Source of the DNA: Sepiola atlantica
Taxonomy: Eukaryota > Mollusca > Cephalopoda > Sepiida > Sepiolidae
DNA length: 64,000 nt
Reading direction: 5' to 3'
NCBI GenBank assembly: GCA_963556195.1
Contig: CAUVYP010000244.1
Span: 2,294,001 to 2,358,000 of the forward strand
Numbering within the stretch: the stretch's first letter is position 1; each line of letters opens with the position of its first letter. The translations under genes and the position numbers were made by a program. Shown here piece after piece: positions 12,210 through 26,456 of this stretch. The notes under the pieces were generated by a model. That model did no database searches and had not been told where the DNA came from. It saw only the letters and a program-made list of their open reading frames with translations.

Positions 12210-15200
12210 GACAGTCTCGAATAGGCCTTTTCTACTGAAGTACCAAGTTACAGAAGTGCAGCTCTTGTACTGCCGGAGATATGTCGATACAAACTGAATA
12301 CGCAAAACATCAACAAAATTTAGCGCGTTTTAAAGTTGATATCGCATTGTTTATAACTTCCACATTTATTCGAATTGTGCAACGAAACTTTGCAGACAGT
12401 CGCGGAGACACATTTTCAACTGAAGTACCAAGTTTCAGAAGTGCAGCTATTGTACTGCCGGAGATATGTCGATACAAACTGAATACGCAAAACATCAACA
12501 AAATTTAGCGCGTTTTAAAGTTGATATCGCTTTTGTTTATAACTTCCACATTTATTCGAATTGTGCAACGAAACTTTGCAGACAGTCGCGGAGACACATG
12601 TTCAACTGAAGTACCAAGTTTCAGAAGTGCAGCTCTTGTACTGCCGGAGATATGTCGATACAAACTGAATACGCAAAACATCAACAAAATTTAGCGCGTT
12701 TTAAAGTTGATATCGCTTTTGTTTATAACTTCCACATTTATTCGAATTGTGCAACGAAACTTTGCAGACAGTCGCGGAGACACATGTTCTACTGAAGTAC
12801 CAAGTTTCAGAAGTGCAGCTCTTGTACTGCCGGAGATATGTCGATACAAACTGAATACGTTAAACATCAACAAAATTTAGCGCGTTTTAAAGTTGATATC
12901 GCTTTTGTTTATAACTTCCACATTTATTCGAATTGTGCAACGAAACTTTGCAGACAGTCGCGGAGACACATGTTCTACTGAAGTACCAAGTTTCAGAAGT
13001 GCAGCCTTTGTACTGCCGGAGATATGTCGATACAAACTGAATACGCAAAACATCAACAAAATTTAGCGCGTTTTAAAGTTGATATCGCTTTTGTTTATAA
13101 CTTCCACATTTATTCGAATTGTGCAACGAAACTTTGCAGACAGTCTCGAATAGGCCTCCTCTACTGGAGTACCAAGTTTCAGAAGTGCAGCTCTTGTACT
13201 GCCGGAGATATGTCGATACGAACTGAATACGCAAAACATCAACAAAATTTAGCGCGTTTTAAAGTTGATATCGCTTTTGTTTATAACTTTCACATTTATT
13301 CGAATTGTGCCACGAAACTTTGCAGACAGTCGCGGAGACACATTTTCTACTGAAGTACCAAGTTTCTGAAGTGCAGCTCTTGTACTGCCGGAGATATGTC
13401 GATACAAACTGAATACCCAAAACATCAACAAAATTTAGCGCGTTTTAAAGTTGATATCGCTTTTGTTTATAACTTCCACATTTATTCGAATTGTGCAACG
13501 AAACCTTGCAGACAGTCTCAAATAGGCCTTTTCTACTGAAGTACCAAGTTTCAGAAGTGCAGCTATTGTACTGCCGGAGATATGTCGATACAAACTGAAT
13601 ACGCAAAACATCAACAAAATTTAGCGCGTTTCAAAGTTGATATCGCTTTTGTTTATAACTTCCACATTTATTCGAATTGTGCAACGAAACTTTGCAGACA
13701 GTCGCGGAGACACATGTTCTACTGAAGTACCAAGTTTCAGAAGTGCAGCTCTTGTACTGCCGGAGATATGTCGATACAAATTGAATACGTGAAACATCAA
13801 CAAAATTTAGCGCGTTTTAAAGTTGATATCGCTTTTGTTTATAACTTCCACATTTATTCGAATTGTGCAACGAAACTTTGCAGACAGTCGCAGAGACACA
13901 TGTTCTACTGAAGTACCAAGTTTCAGAAGTGCAGCCTTTGTACTGCCGGAGATATGTCGATACAAACTGAATACGCAAAACATCAACAAAATTTAGCGCG
14001 TTTTAAAGTTGATATAGCTTTTGTTTATAACTTCCACATTTATTCGAATTGTGCAACGAAACTTTGCAGACAGTCTCGAATAGGCCTTCTCTACTGGAGT
14101 ACCAAGTTTTAGAAGTGCAGCTCTTGTACTGCCGGAGATATGTCGATACAAACTGAATACGCAAAACATCAACAAAATTTAGCGCGTTTTAAAGTTGATA
14201 TCGCTTTTGTTTATAACTTTCACATTTATTCGAATTGTGCCACGAAACTTTGCAGACAGTCGCGGAGACACATTTTCTACTGAAGTACCAAGTTTCAGAA
14301 GTGCAGCCTTTGTACTGCCGGAGATATGTCGATACAAACTCAATACGCAAAACATCAACAAAATTTAGCGCGTTTTAAAGTTGATATCGCTTTTGTTTAT
14401 AACTTCCACATTTATTCGAATTGTGCAACGAAACTTTGCAGACAGTCTCGAATAGGCCTCCTCTACTGTAGTACCAAGTTTCAGAAGTGCAGCTCTTGTA
14501 CTGCCGAGAATATGTCGATACAAACTGAATACGCAAAACATCAACAAAATTTAGCGCGTTTTAAAGTTGATATCGCTTTTGTTTATAACTTTCACATTTA
14601 CTCGAATTGTGCCACGAAACTTTGCAGACAGTCGCGGAGACACATTTTCTACTGAAGTACCAAGTTTCAGAAGTGCAGCTCTTGTACTGCCGGAGATATG
14701 TCGATACAAACTGAATACGCAAAACATCAACAAAATTTAGCGCGTTTTAAAGTTGATATCGCTTTTGTTTATAACTTCCACATTTATTCGAATTGTGCAA
14801 CGAAACCTTGCAGACAGTCTCAAATAGGCCTTTTCTACTGAGGTACCAAGTTTCAGAAGTGCAGCTCTTGTACTGCCGGAGATATGTCGATACAAACTGA
14901 ATACGCAAAACATCAACAAAATTTAGCGCGTTTTAAAGTTGATATCGCTTTTGTTTATAACTTCCACATTTATTCGAATTGTGCCACGAAACTTTGCAGA
15001 CAGTCGCGGAGACACATGTTCAACTGAAGTACCAAGTTTCTGAAGTGCAGCTCTTGTACTGCCGGAGATATGTCGATACAAACTGAATACGCAAAACATC
15101 AACAAAATTTAGCGCGTTTTAAAGTTGATATCGCTTTTGTTTATAACTTCCACATTTATTCGAATTGTGCTACGAAACTTTGCAGGCAGTCTCGAATAGG

Positions 15201-17154
15201 CCTTTTCTACTGAAGCACCAAGTTTCAGAAGTGCAGCTCTTGTACTGCCGGAGATATGTCGATACAAACTGAATACGCAAAACATCAACAAAATTTAGCG
15301 CGTTTTAAAGTTGATATCGCTTTTGTTTATAACTTCCACATTTATTCGAATTGTGCAACGAAACTTTGCAGATAGTCTCGAATAGGCCTTTTCTACTGAA
15401 GTACCAAGTTTCAGAAGTGCAGCTCTTGTACTGCCGGAGATATGTCGATACAAACTGAATACGCAAAACATCAACAAACTTTAGCGCGTTTTAAAGTTGA
15501 TATCGCTTTTGTTTATAACTTCCACATTTATTCGAATTGTGCAACGAAACTTTGCAGACAGTCGCGGAGACACATTTTCTACTGAAGTACCAAGTTTGAG
15601 AAGTGCAGCTCTTGTACTGCCGGAGATATGTCGATACAAACTGAATACGCAAAACATCAACAAAATTTAGCGCGTTTTAAAGTTGATATCGCTTTTGTTT
15701 ATAACTTCCACATTTATTCGAATTGTGCAACGAAACTTTGCAGACAGTCGCGGAGACACATTTTCTACTGAAGTACCAAGTTTCAGAAGTGCAGCTCTTG
15801 TACTGCCGGAGATATGTCGATACAAACTGAATACGCAAAACATCAACAAAATTTAGCGCGTTTTAAAGTTGATATCGCTTTTGTTTATAACTTCCACATT
15901 TATTCGAATTGTGCAACGAAACTTTGCAGACAGTCGCGGAGACACATGTTCTACTGAAGTACCAAGTTTCAGAAGTGCAGCTCTTGTACTGCCGGAGATA
16001 TGTCGATACAAACTGAATACGCAAAACATCAACAAAATTTAGCGCGTTTTAAAGTTGATATCGCTTTTGTTTATAACTTCCACATTTATTCGAATTGTGC
16101 AACGAAACTTTGCAGACAGTCGCGGAGACACATGTTCTACTGAAGTACCAAGTTTCAGAAGTGCAGCTCTTGTACTGCCGGAGATATGTCGATACAAACT
16201 GAATACGTTACACATCAACAAAATTTAGCGCGTTTTAAAGTTGATATCGCTTTTGTTTATAACTTCCACATTTATTCGAATTGTGCAACGAAACTTTGCA
16301 GACAGTCGCGGAGACACATGTTCTACTGAAGTACCAAGTTTCAGAAGTGCAGCCTTTGTACTGCCGGAGATATGTCGATACAAACTGAATACGCAAAACA
16401 TCAACAAAATTTAGCGCGTTTTAAAGTTGATATAGCTTTTGTTTATAACTTCCACATTTATTCGAATTGTGCAACGAAACTTTGCAGACAGTCTCAAATA
16501 GGCCTTCTCTACTGGAGTACCAAGTTTTAGAAGTGCAGCTCTTGTACTGCCGGAGATATGTCGATACAAACTGAATACGGTAAACATCAACAAAATTTAG
16601 CGCGTTTTAAAGTTGATATCGCTTTTGTTTATAACTTTCACATTTATTCGAATTGTGCCACGAAACTTTGCAGACAGTCGCGGAGACACATTTTCTACTG
16701 AAGTACCAAGTTTCAGAAGTGCAGCTCTTGTACTGCCGGAGATATGTCGATACAAACTGAATACGCAAAACATCAACAAAATTTAGCGCGTTTTAAAGTT
16801 GATATCGCTTTTGTTTATAACTTCAACATTTATTCGAATTGTGCAACGAAACTTTGCAGACAGTCTCAAATAGGCCTTTTCTACTGAAGTACCAAGTTTC
16901 AGAAGTGCAGCTCTTGTACTGCCGGAGATATGTCGATACAAACTGAATACGCAAAACATCAACAAAATTTAGCGCGTTTTAAAGTTGATATCGCTTTTGT
17001 TTATAACTTCCACATTTATTCGAATTGTGCCACGAAACTTTGCAGACAGTCGCGGAGACACATGTTCTACTGAAGTACCAAGTTTCTGAAGTGCAGCTCT
17101 TTTACTGCCGGAGATATGTCGATACAAACTGAATACGCAAAACATCAACAAAAT
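12210..17154. repeat. Domain 3: shuffled relatives of the 13-mer
   Basis: Blocks of the 13-mer reappear with changed spacing. 13993-14922 matches 10832-11761 (for example CAAACTCAATACG at 14336, GCCGAGAATATG at 14503, GATATAGC at 14015), but an extra monomer near 13621-13806 shifts the offset from 16 to 17 monomers. A partial echo at 16411-17154 repeats GATATAGC and the same following monomers. Here some private variants are reverted or absent, for example the aligned CATCAACAAAATT at 13228. The domain looks like an older copy of the unit opened by insertion of single monomers. Confidence 0.7.
12345..12348. other. One-base deletion (185-bp monomer)
   Basis: GATATCGCATTGTTTATAAC replaces GATATCGCTTTTGTTTATAAC, one base shorter. 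All monomers downstream are shifted by -1 relative to the left part of the array until about 22832. It is a singleton, not copied into any neighbour. Confidence 0.9.
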
Positions 17155-17526
17155 TTAGCGCGTTTTAAAGTTGATATCGCTTTTGTTTATAACTTCCACA
17201 TGTATTCGAATTGTGCAACGAAACTTTGCAGGCAGTCTCGAATAGGCCTTTTCTACTGAAGCAGCAAGTTTCAGAAGTGCAGCTCTTGTACTGCCGGAGA
17301 TATGTCGATACAAACTGAATACGCAAAACATCAACCAAATTTAGCGCGTTTTAAAGTTGATATCGCTTTTGTTTATAACTTCCACATTTATTCGAATTGT
17401 GCAACGAAACTTTGCAGACAGTCGCGGAGACACATTTTCTACTGAAGTACCAAGGTTCAGAAGTGCAGCTCTTGTACTGCCGGAGATATGTCGATACAAA
17501 CTGAATACGCAAAAAATCAACAAAAT

Positions 17527-18828
17527 TTAGCGCGTTTTAAAGTTGATATCGCTTTTGTTTATAACTTCCACATTTATTCGAATTGTGCAACGAAACTTTG
17601 CAGATAGTCTCGAATAGGCCTTTTCTACTGAAGTACAAAGTTTCAGAAGTGCAGCTCTTGTACTGCCGGAGATATGTCGACACAAACTGAATACGCAAAA
17701 AACCAACAAAATTTAGCGCGTTTTAAAGTTGATATCGCTTTTGTTTATAATTTCCACATTTATTCGAATTGTGCAACGAAACTTTGCAGACAGTCTCAAA
17801 TAGGCCTTTTCTACTGAAGTACCAAGTTTCAGAAGTGCAGCTTTTGTACTGCCGGAGATATGTCGATACAAACTGAATACGCAAAACATCAACAAAATTT
17901 AGCGCGTTTTAAAGTTGATATCGCTTTTGTTTATAACTTCCACATTTATTCGAATTGTGCAACGAAACTTTGCAGACAGTCTCGAATAGGCCTTTTCTAC
18001 TGAAGCAGCAAGTTTCAGAAGTGCAGCTCTTGTACTGCCGGAGATATGTCGATACAAACTGAATACGCAAAACATCAACCAAATTTAGCGCGTTTTAAAG
18101 TTGATATCGCTTTTGTTTATAACTTCCACATTTATTCGAATTGTGCTACGAAACTTTGCAGACAGTCGCGGAGACACATTTTCTACTGAAGTACCAAGGT
18201 TCAGAAGTGCAGCTCTTGTACTGCCGGAGATATGTCGATACAAACTGAATACGCAAAACATCAACAAAATTAAGCGCGTTTTAAAGTTGATATCGCTTTT
18301 GTTTATAACTTCCACATGTATTCGAATTGTGCAACTAAACTTTGCAGACAGTCGCGGAGACACATGTTCTACTGAAGTACCAAGTTTCAGAAGTGCAGCT
18401 ATTGTACTGCCGGAGATATGTCGATACAAACTGAATACGTAAAACATCAACAAAATTTAGCGCGTTTTAATGTTGATATCGCTTTTGTTTATAACTTCCA
18501 CATTTATTCGAATTGTGCAACGAAACTTTGCAGACAGTCTCAAATAGGCCTTTTCTACTGAAGTACCAAGTTTCAGAAGTGCAGCTCTTGTACTGCCGGA
18601 GATATGTCGATACAAACTGAATACGCAAAACATCAACAAAATTTAGCGCGTTTTAAAGTTGATATTGCTTTTGTTTATAACTTCCACATTTATTCGAATT
18701 GTGCAACGAAACTTTGCAGACAGTCTCGAATAGGCCTTTTCTACTGAAGTACCAAGTTTCAGAAGTGCAGCTCTTGTACTGCCGGAGATATGTCGATACA
18801 AACTGAATACGCAAAAAATCAAAAAAAT
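17527..18828. repeat. 7-mer HOR (1302 bp), copy 1
   Basis: The most diverged unit of the group: it has private changes not present in the copy at 20503, including GTCGACACAAACTG (17677), GTGCTACGAAAC (18144) and AATTAAGCGCG (18268), where the other units read TTTAGCGCGG. The order of the seven monomers is otherwise conserved. Confidence 0.82.
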
Positions 18829-20502
18829 TTAGCGCGTTTTAAAGTTGATATCGCTTTTGTTTATAACTTCCACATTTATTCGAATTGTGCAACGAAACTT
18901 TGCAGATAGTCTCGAATAGGCCTTTTCTACTGAAGTACAAAGTTTCAGAAGTGCAGCTCTTGTACTGCCGGAGATATGTCGATACAAACTGAATACGCAA
19001 AAAACCAACAAAATTTAGCGCGTTTTAAAGTTGATATCGCTTTTGTTTATAATTTCCACATTTATTCGAATTGTGCAACGAAACTTTGCAGACAGTCTCA
19101 AATAGGCCTTTTCTACTGAAGTACCAAGTTTCAGAAGTGCAGCTTTTGTACTGCCGGAGATATGTCGATACAAACTGAATACGCAAAACATCAACAAAAT
19201 TTAGCGCGTTTTAAAGTTGATATCGCTTTTGTTTATAACTTCCACATTTATTCGAATTGTGCAACGAAACTTTGCAGACAGTCTCGAATAGGCCTTTTCT
19301 ACTGAAGCAGCAAGTTTCAGAAGTGCAGCTCTTGTACTGCCGGAGATATGTCGATACAAACTGAATACGCAAAACATCAACCAAATTTAGCGCGTTTTAA
19401 AGTTGATATCGCTTTTGTTTGTAACTTCCACATTTATTCGAATTGTGCAACGAAACTTTGCAGACAGTCGCGGAGACACATTTTCTACTGAAGTACCAAG
19501 GTTCAGAAGTGCAGCTCTTGTACTGCCGGAGATATGTCGATACAAACTGAATACGCAAAACATCAACAAAATTTAGCGCGGTTTAAAGTTGATATCGCTT
19601 TTGTTTATAACTTCCACATGTATTCGAATTGTGCAACGAAACTTTGCAGACAGTCGCGGAGACACATGTTCTACTGAAGTACCAAGTTTCAGACTTGCAG
19701 CTATTGTACTCCCGGAGATATGTCGATACAAACTGAATACGCAAAACATCAACAAAATTTAGCGCGTTTTAAAGTTGATATCGCTTTTGTTTATAACTTC
19801 CACATTTATTCGAATTGTGCAACGAAACTTTGCAGATAGTCTCGAATAGGCCTTTTCTACTGAAGTACCAAGTTTCAGAAGTTCAGCTCTTGTACTGCCG
19901 GAGATATGTCGATACAAACTGAATACGCAAAACATCAACAAAATTTAGCGCGTTTTAAAGTTGATATCGCTTTTGTTTATAACTTCCACATTTATTCGAA
20001 TTGTGCAACGAAACTTTGAAGACAGTCTCGAATAGGCCTTTTCTACTGAAGTACCAAGTTTCAGAAGTGCAGCTCTTGTACTGCCGGAGATATGTCGATA
20101 CAAACTGAATACGCAAATCATCAACAAAATTTAGCGCGTTTTAATGTTGATATCGCTTTTGTTTATAACTTCCACATTTATTCGAATTGTGCAACGAAAC
20201 TTTGCAGACAGTCTCAAATAGGCCTTTTCTACTGAAGTACCAAGTTTCAGAAGTGCAGCTCTTGTACTGCCGGAGATATGTCGATACAAACTGAATACGC
20301 AAAACATCAACAAAATTTAGCGCGTTTTAAAGTTGATATTGCTTTTGTTTATAACTTCCACATTTATTCGAATTGTGCAACGAAACTTTGCAGACAGTCT
20401 CGAATAGGCCTTTTCTACTGAAGTACCAAGTTTCAGAAGTGCAGCTCTTGTACTGCCGGAGATATGTCGATACAAACTGAATACGCAAAAAATCAAAAAA
20501 AT
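18829..20502. repeat. 9-mer HOR (1674 bp), copy 1
   Basis: Carries the same seven-monomer framework as the 7-mer plus two R monomers at 19759-20130. Private marks include TCAAAAAAATTTAG at its start, TTTGTTTGTAACTTCC near 19414, GTTTCAGACTTGC near 19685 and ACTCCCGGAG near 19708. These reappear 2976 bp later in the truncated copy beginning at 21805. Confidence 0.82.
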
Positions 20503-21804
20503 TTAGCGCGTTTTAAAGTTGATATCGCTTTTGTTTATAACTTCCACATTTATTCGAATTGTGCAACGAAACTTTGCAGATAGTCTCGAATAGGCCTTTT
20601 CTACTGAAGTACAAAGTTTCAGAAGTGCAGCTCTTGTACTGCCGGAGATATGTCGATACAAACTGAATACGCAAAAAACCAACAAAATTTAGCGCGTTTT
20701 AAAGTTGATATCGCTTTTGTTTATAATTTCCACATTTATTCGAATTGTGCAACGAAACTTTGCAGACAGTCTCAAATAGGCCTTTTCTACTGAAGTACCA
20801 AGTTTCAGAAGTGCAGCTTTTGTACTGCCGGAGATATGTCGATACAAACTGAATACGCAAAACATCAACAAAATTTAGCGCGTTTTAAAGTTGATATCGC
20901 TTTTGTTTATAACTTCCACATTTATTCGAATTGTGCAACGAAACTTTGCAGACAGTCTCGAATAGGCCTTTTCTACTGAAGCAGCAAGTTTCAGAAGTGC
21001 AGCTCTTGTACTGCCGGAGATATGTCGATACAAACTGAATACGCAAAACATCAACCAAATTTAGCGCGTTTTAAAGTTGATATCGCTTTTGTTTGTAACT
21101 TCCACATTTATTCGAATTGTGCAACGAAACTTTGCAGACAGTCGCGGAGACACATTTTCTACTGAAGTACCAAGGTTCAGAAGTGCAGCTCTTGTACTGC
21201 CGGAGATATGTCGATACAAACTGAATACGCAAAACATCAACAAAATTTAGCGCGGTTTAAAGTTGATATCGCTTTTGTTTATAACTTCCACATGTATTCG
21301 AATTGTGCAACTAAACTTTGCAGACAGTCGCGGAGACACATGTTCTACTGAAGTACCAAGTTTCAGAAGTGCAGCTATTGTACTGCCGGAGATATGTCGA
21401 TACAAACTGAATACGTAAAACATCAACAAAATTTAGCGCGTTTTAATGTTGATATCGCTTTTGTTTATAACTTCCACATTTATTCGAATTGTGCAACGAA
21501 ACTTTGCAGACAGTCTCAAATAGGCCTTTTCTACTGAAGTACCAAGTTTCAGAAGTGCAGCTCTTGTACTGCCGGAGATATGTCGATACAAACTGAATAC
21601 GCAAAACATCAACAAAATTTAGCGCGTTTTAAAGTTGATATTGCTTTTGTTTATAACTTCCACATTTATTCGAATTGTGCAACGAAACTTTGCAGACAGT
21701 CTCGAATAGGCCTTTTCTACTGAAGTACCAAGTTTCAGAAGTGCAGCTCTTGTACTGCCGGAGATATGTCGATACAAACTGAATACGCAAAAAATCAAAA
21801 AAAT
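20503..21804. repeat. 7-mer HOR (1302 bp), copy 2
   Basis: The same seven monomers as 17527-18828, offset 2976 bp (16 monomers). It shares GTGCAACTAAAC in the fifth monomer (21306) with the first copy (18327), which separates the 7-mer lineage from the 9-mer lineage (GTGCAACGAAAC at that point). Confidence 0.82.
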
Positions 21805-22731
21805 TTAGCGCGTTTTAAAGTTGATATCGCTTTTGTTTATAACTTCCACATTTATTCGAATTGTGCAACGAAACTTTGCAGATAGTCTCGAATAGGCCTT
21901 TTCTACTGAAGTACAAAGTTTCAGAAGTGCAGCTCTTGTACTGCCGGAGATATGTCGATACAAACTGAATACGCAAAAAACCAACAAAATTTAGCGCGTT
22001 TTAAAGTTGATATCGCTTTTGTTTATAATTTCCACATTTATTCGAATTGTGCAACGAAACTTTGCAGACAGTCTCAAATAGGCCTTTTCTACTGAAGTAC
22101 CAAGTTTCAGAAGTGCAGCTTTTGTACTGCCGGAGATATGTCGATACAAACTGAATACGCAAAACATCAACAAAATTTAGCGCGTTTTAAAGTTGATATC
22201 GCTTTTGTTTATAACTTCCACATTTATTCGAATTGTGCAACGAAACTTTGCAGACAGTCTCGAATAGGCCTTTTCTACTGAAGCAGCAAGTTTCAGAAGT
22301 GCAGCTCTTGTACTGCCGGAGATATGTCGATACAAACTGAATACGCAAAACATCAACCAAATTTAGCGCGTTTTAAAGTTGATATCGCTTTTGTTTGTAA
22401 CTTCCACATTTATTCGAATTGTGCAACGAAACTTTGCAGACAGTCGCGGAGACACATTTTCTACTGAAGTACCAAGGTTCAGAAGTGCAGCTCTTGTACT
22501 GCCGGAGATATGTCGATACAAACTGAATACGCAAAACATCAACAAAATTTAGCGCGGTTTAAAGTTGATATCGCTTTTGTTTATAACTTCCACATGTATT
22601 CGAATTGTGCAACGAAACTTTGCAGACAGTCGCGGAGACACATGTTCTACTGAAGTACCAAGTTTCAGACTTGCAGCTATTGTACTCCCGGAGATATGTC
22701 GATACAAACTGAATACGCAAAACATCAACAA
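21805..22731. repeat. 9-mer HOR, truncated copy 2 (five monomers)
   Basis: Matches 18829-19755 at +2976 bp, including GTTTCAGACTTGC (22661) and ACTCCCGGAG (22684). The match ends by about 22770, where the next monomer reads ATAATTTCCAC and the 187-bp T-insertion form appears for the first time. This is the sharpest change of monomer population in the window. Confidence 0.82.
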
Positions 22732-25153
22732 AATTTAGCGCGTTTTAAAGTTGATATCGCTTTTGTTTATAATTTCCACATTTATTCGAATTGTGCAACG
22801 AAACTTTGCAGACAGTCTCGAATAGGCCTTCTTTTACTGAAGTACCAAGTTTCAGAAGTGAAGCTCTTGTACTGCCGGAGATATGTCGATACAAACTGAA
22901 TACGCAAAACATCAACAAAATTTAGCGCGTTTTAAAGTTGATATCGCTTTTGTTTATAACTTCCACATTTATTCGAATTGTGCAACGAAACTTTGCAGAC
23001 AGTCGCGGAGACACATGTTCTACTGAAGTACCAAGTTTCAGAAGTGCAGCTCTTGTACTGCCGGAGATATGTCGATACAAACTGAATACGCAAAACATCA
23101 ACAAAATTTAGCGCGTTTTAATGTTAATATCGCTTTTGTTTATAACTTCCACATTTATTCGAATTGTGCAACGAAACTTTGCAGACAGTCGCGGAGACAC
23201 ATGTTCTACTGAAGTACCAAGTTTCAGAAGTGCAGCTCTTGTACTGCCGGAGATATGTCGATACAAACTGAATACGCAAAACATCAACAAAAGTTAGCGC
23301 GTTTTAATGTTGATATCGCTTTTGTTTATAACTTCCATATGTATTCGAATTGTGCAACGAAACTTTGCAGACAGTCGCGGAGACACATGTTCTACTGAAG
23401 TACCAAGTTTCAGAAGTGCAGCTCTTGTACTGCCGGAGATATGTCGATACAAACTGAATACGCAAAACATCAACAAAATTTAGCGCGTTTTAAAGTTGAT
23501 ATCGCTTTTTTTATAACTTCCACATTTATTCGAATTGTGCAACGAAACTTTGCAGACAGTCTCGAATAGGCCTTTTCTACTGAAGTACCAGGTTTCAGAA
23601 GTGCAGCTCTTGTACTGCCGGAGATATGTCGATACAAACTGAATACGCAAAACATTAACAAAATTTAGCGCGTTTTAAAGTTGATATCGCTTTTGTTTAT
23701 AACCTCCACATTTATTTTAATTGTGCAAGGAAACTTTGCAGACAGTCTCGAATAGGCCTTCTCTACTGAAGTACCAAGTTTCAGAAGTGCAGCTCTTGTA
23801 CTGCCGGAGATATGTCGATACAAACTGAATACGTAAAACATCAACAAAATTTAGCGCGTTTTAATGTTGATATCGCTTTTGTTTATAACTTCCACATTTA
23901 TTCGAATTGTGCAACGAAACTTTGCAGACAGTCTCAAATAGGCCTTTTCTACTGAAGTACCAAGTTTCAGAAGTGCAGCTCTTGTACTGCCGGAGATATT
24001 TCGATACCAACTGAATACGTAAAACATCAACAAAATTTAGCGCGCTTTAAAGTTGATATCGCTTTTGTTTATAATTTCCACATTTATTCGAATTGTGCCA
24101 CGAAACTTTGCAGACAGTCGCGGAGACACATGTTCTACTGAAGTACCAAGTTTCAGAAGTGCAGCTCTTGTACTGCCGGAGATATGTCGATACAAACTGA
24201 ATACGCAAAACATCAACAAAATTTAGCGCGTTTTAAAGTTGATATCGCTTTTGTTTATAACTTCCACATTTATTCGAATTGTGCAACGAAACTTTGCAGA
24301 CAGTCTCGAATAGGCCTTCTTTTACTGAAGTACCAAGTTTCAGAAGAGCAGCTCTTGTACTGCCGGAGATATGTCGATATAAACTGAATACGCAAATCAT
24401 CAACAAAATTTAGCGCGTTTTAATGTTGATATCGCTTTTGTTTATAACTTCCACATTTATTCGAATTGTGCAACGAAACTTTGCAGACAGTCTCAAATAG
24501 GCCTTTTCTACTGAAGTACCAAGTTTCAGAAGTGCAGCTCTTGTACTGCCGGAGATATGTCGATACAAACTGAATACGCAAAACATCAACAAAATTTAGC
24601 GCGTTTTAAAGTTGATATCGCTTTTGTTTATAACTTCCACATTTATTCGAATTGTGCAACGAAACTTTGCAGACAGTCTCGAATAGGCCTTTTCTACTGA
24701 AGTACCAGGTTTCAAAAGTGCAGCTCTTGTACTGCCGGAGATATGTCGATACAAACTGAATACGCAAAACATTAACAAAATTTAGCGCGTTTTAAAGTTG
24801 ATATCGCTTTTGTTTATTACCTCCACATTTATTCGAATTGTGCAATGAAACTTTGCAGACAGTCTCGAATAGGCCTTCTCTACTGAAGTACCAAGTTTCA
24901 AAAGTGCAGCTCTTGTACTGCCGGAGATATGTCGATACAAACTGAATACGTAAAACATCAACAAAATTTAGCGCGTTTTAATGTTGATATCGCTTTTGTT
25001 TATAACTTCCACATTTATTCGAATTGTGCAACGAAACTTTGCAGACAGTCTCAAATAGGCCTTTTCTACTGAAGTACCAAGTTTCAGAAGTGCAGCTCTT
25101 GTACTGCCGGAGATATGTCGATACAAACTGAATACGTAAAACATCAACAAAAT
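22732..25153. repeat. Domain 5a: transitional mosaic
   Basis: Thirteen monomers with no clear tandem unit. They introduce features of the next 20 kb: the 187-bp R monomer (22832, 24320), the GTTTTAATGTT start in place of GTTTTAAAGTT, and the ATATTTCGATACCAACTG haplotype near 23996. A rare TTATTTTAATTGTGCAAGG variant is at 23711. Confidence 0.65.
23506..23512. other. One-base deletion (185-bp monomer)
   Basis: CGCTTTTTTTATAAC replaces CGCTTTTGTTTATAAC: the G between two T runs is gone, leaving seven T. The same change recurs independently or by copying at 44909. Confidence 0.88.
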
Positions 25154-26456
25154 TTAGCGCGTTTTAAAGTTGATATCGCTTTTGTTTATAATTTCCACAT
25201 TTATTCGAATTGTGCCACGAAACTTTGCAGACAGTCGCGGAGACACATTTTCTACTGAAGTACCAAGTTTCAGAAGTGCAGCTCTTGTACTGCCGGAGAT
25301 ATGTCGATACAAACTGAATACGCAAAAAATCAACAAAATTTAGCGCGTTTTAAAGTTGATATCGCTTTTGTTTATAACTTCCACATTCATTCGAATTGTG
25401 CAAGGAAACTTTGCAGACAGTCTCGAATAGGCCTTCTTTTACTGAAGTACCAAGTTTCAGAAGTGCAGCTCTTGTACTGCCGGAGATATGTCGATACAAA
25501 CTGAATACGCAAATCATCAACAAAATTTAGCGCGTTTTAATGTTGATATCGCTTTTGTTTATAACTTCCACATTTATTCGAATTGTGCAACGAAACTTTG
25601 CAGACAGTCTCAAATAGGCTTTTTCTACTGAAGTACCAAGTTTCAGAAGTGCAGCTCTTGTACTGCCGGAGATATGTCGATACAAACTGAATACGCAAAA
25701 CATCAACAAAATTTAGCGCGTTTTAATGTTGATATCGCTTTTGTTTATAACTTCCACATTTATTCGAATTGTGCAACGAAACTTTGCAGACAGTCTCAAA
25801 TAGGCCTTTTCTACTGAAGTACCAAGTTTCAGAAGTGGCGCTTTTGTACTGCCGGAGATATGTCGATACAAACTGAATACGCAAAACATCTACAAAATTT
25901 AGCGCGTTTTAAAGTTGATATCGCTTTTGTTTATAACTTCCACATTTATTCGAATTGTGCAACGAAACTTTGCAGACAGTCTCGAATAGGCCTCCTCTAC
26001 TGGAGTACTAAGTTTCAGAAGTGCAGCTCTTGTACTGCCGGAGATATGTCGATACAAACTGAATACGCAAAACATCAACAAAATTAAGCGCGTTTTTAAG
26101 TTGATATCGCTTTTGTTTATAACTTTCACATTTATTCGAATTGTGCCACGAAACTTTGCAGACAGTCGCGGAGACACATGTTCTACTGAAGTACCAAGTT
26201 TCAGAAGTGCAGCTCTTGTACTGCCGGAGATATGTCGATACAAACTGAATACGTAAAACATCAACAAAATTTAGCGCGTTTTAATGTTGATATCGCTTTT
26301 GTTTATAACTTCCACATTTATTCGAATTGTGCAACGAAACTTTGCAGACAGTCTCAAATAGGCCTTTTCTACTGAAGTACCAAGTTTCAGAAGTGCAGCT
26401 CTTGTACTGCCGGAGATATGTCGATACAAACTGAATACGTAAAACATCAACAAAAT
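25154..26456. repeat. 7-mer HOR (1303 bp), copy 1
   Basis: Seven monomers, one of them 187 bp. Private marks GGCTTTTTCTAC (25616), GAAGTGGCGC (25833), CATCTACAAAATT (25887) and CATTCATTCG (25384) recur 1303 bp later. Its sixth monomer (26085) is the H half of the linked dimer described below. Confidence 0.8.

Larger units (their letters stand above)
17155..22731. repeat. Domain 4: alternating 7-mer and 9-mer HOR
   Basis: A marker monomer with GTACAAAG, preceded by CGCAAAAAATC, starts units at 17527, 18829, 20503 and 21805, giving spacings of 1302, 1674 and 1302 bp (7, 9 and 7 monomers). The 9-mer differs from the 7-mer by two additional R monomers (19759-20130). The box order is R R R H H R R in the 7-mer and R R R H H R R R R in the 9-mer. 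17155-17526 is a partial unit (third and fourth monomers only) joined directly to the first full unit. Confidence 0.85.
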
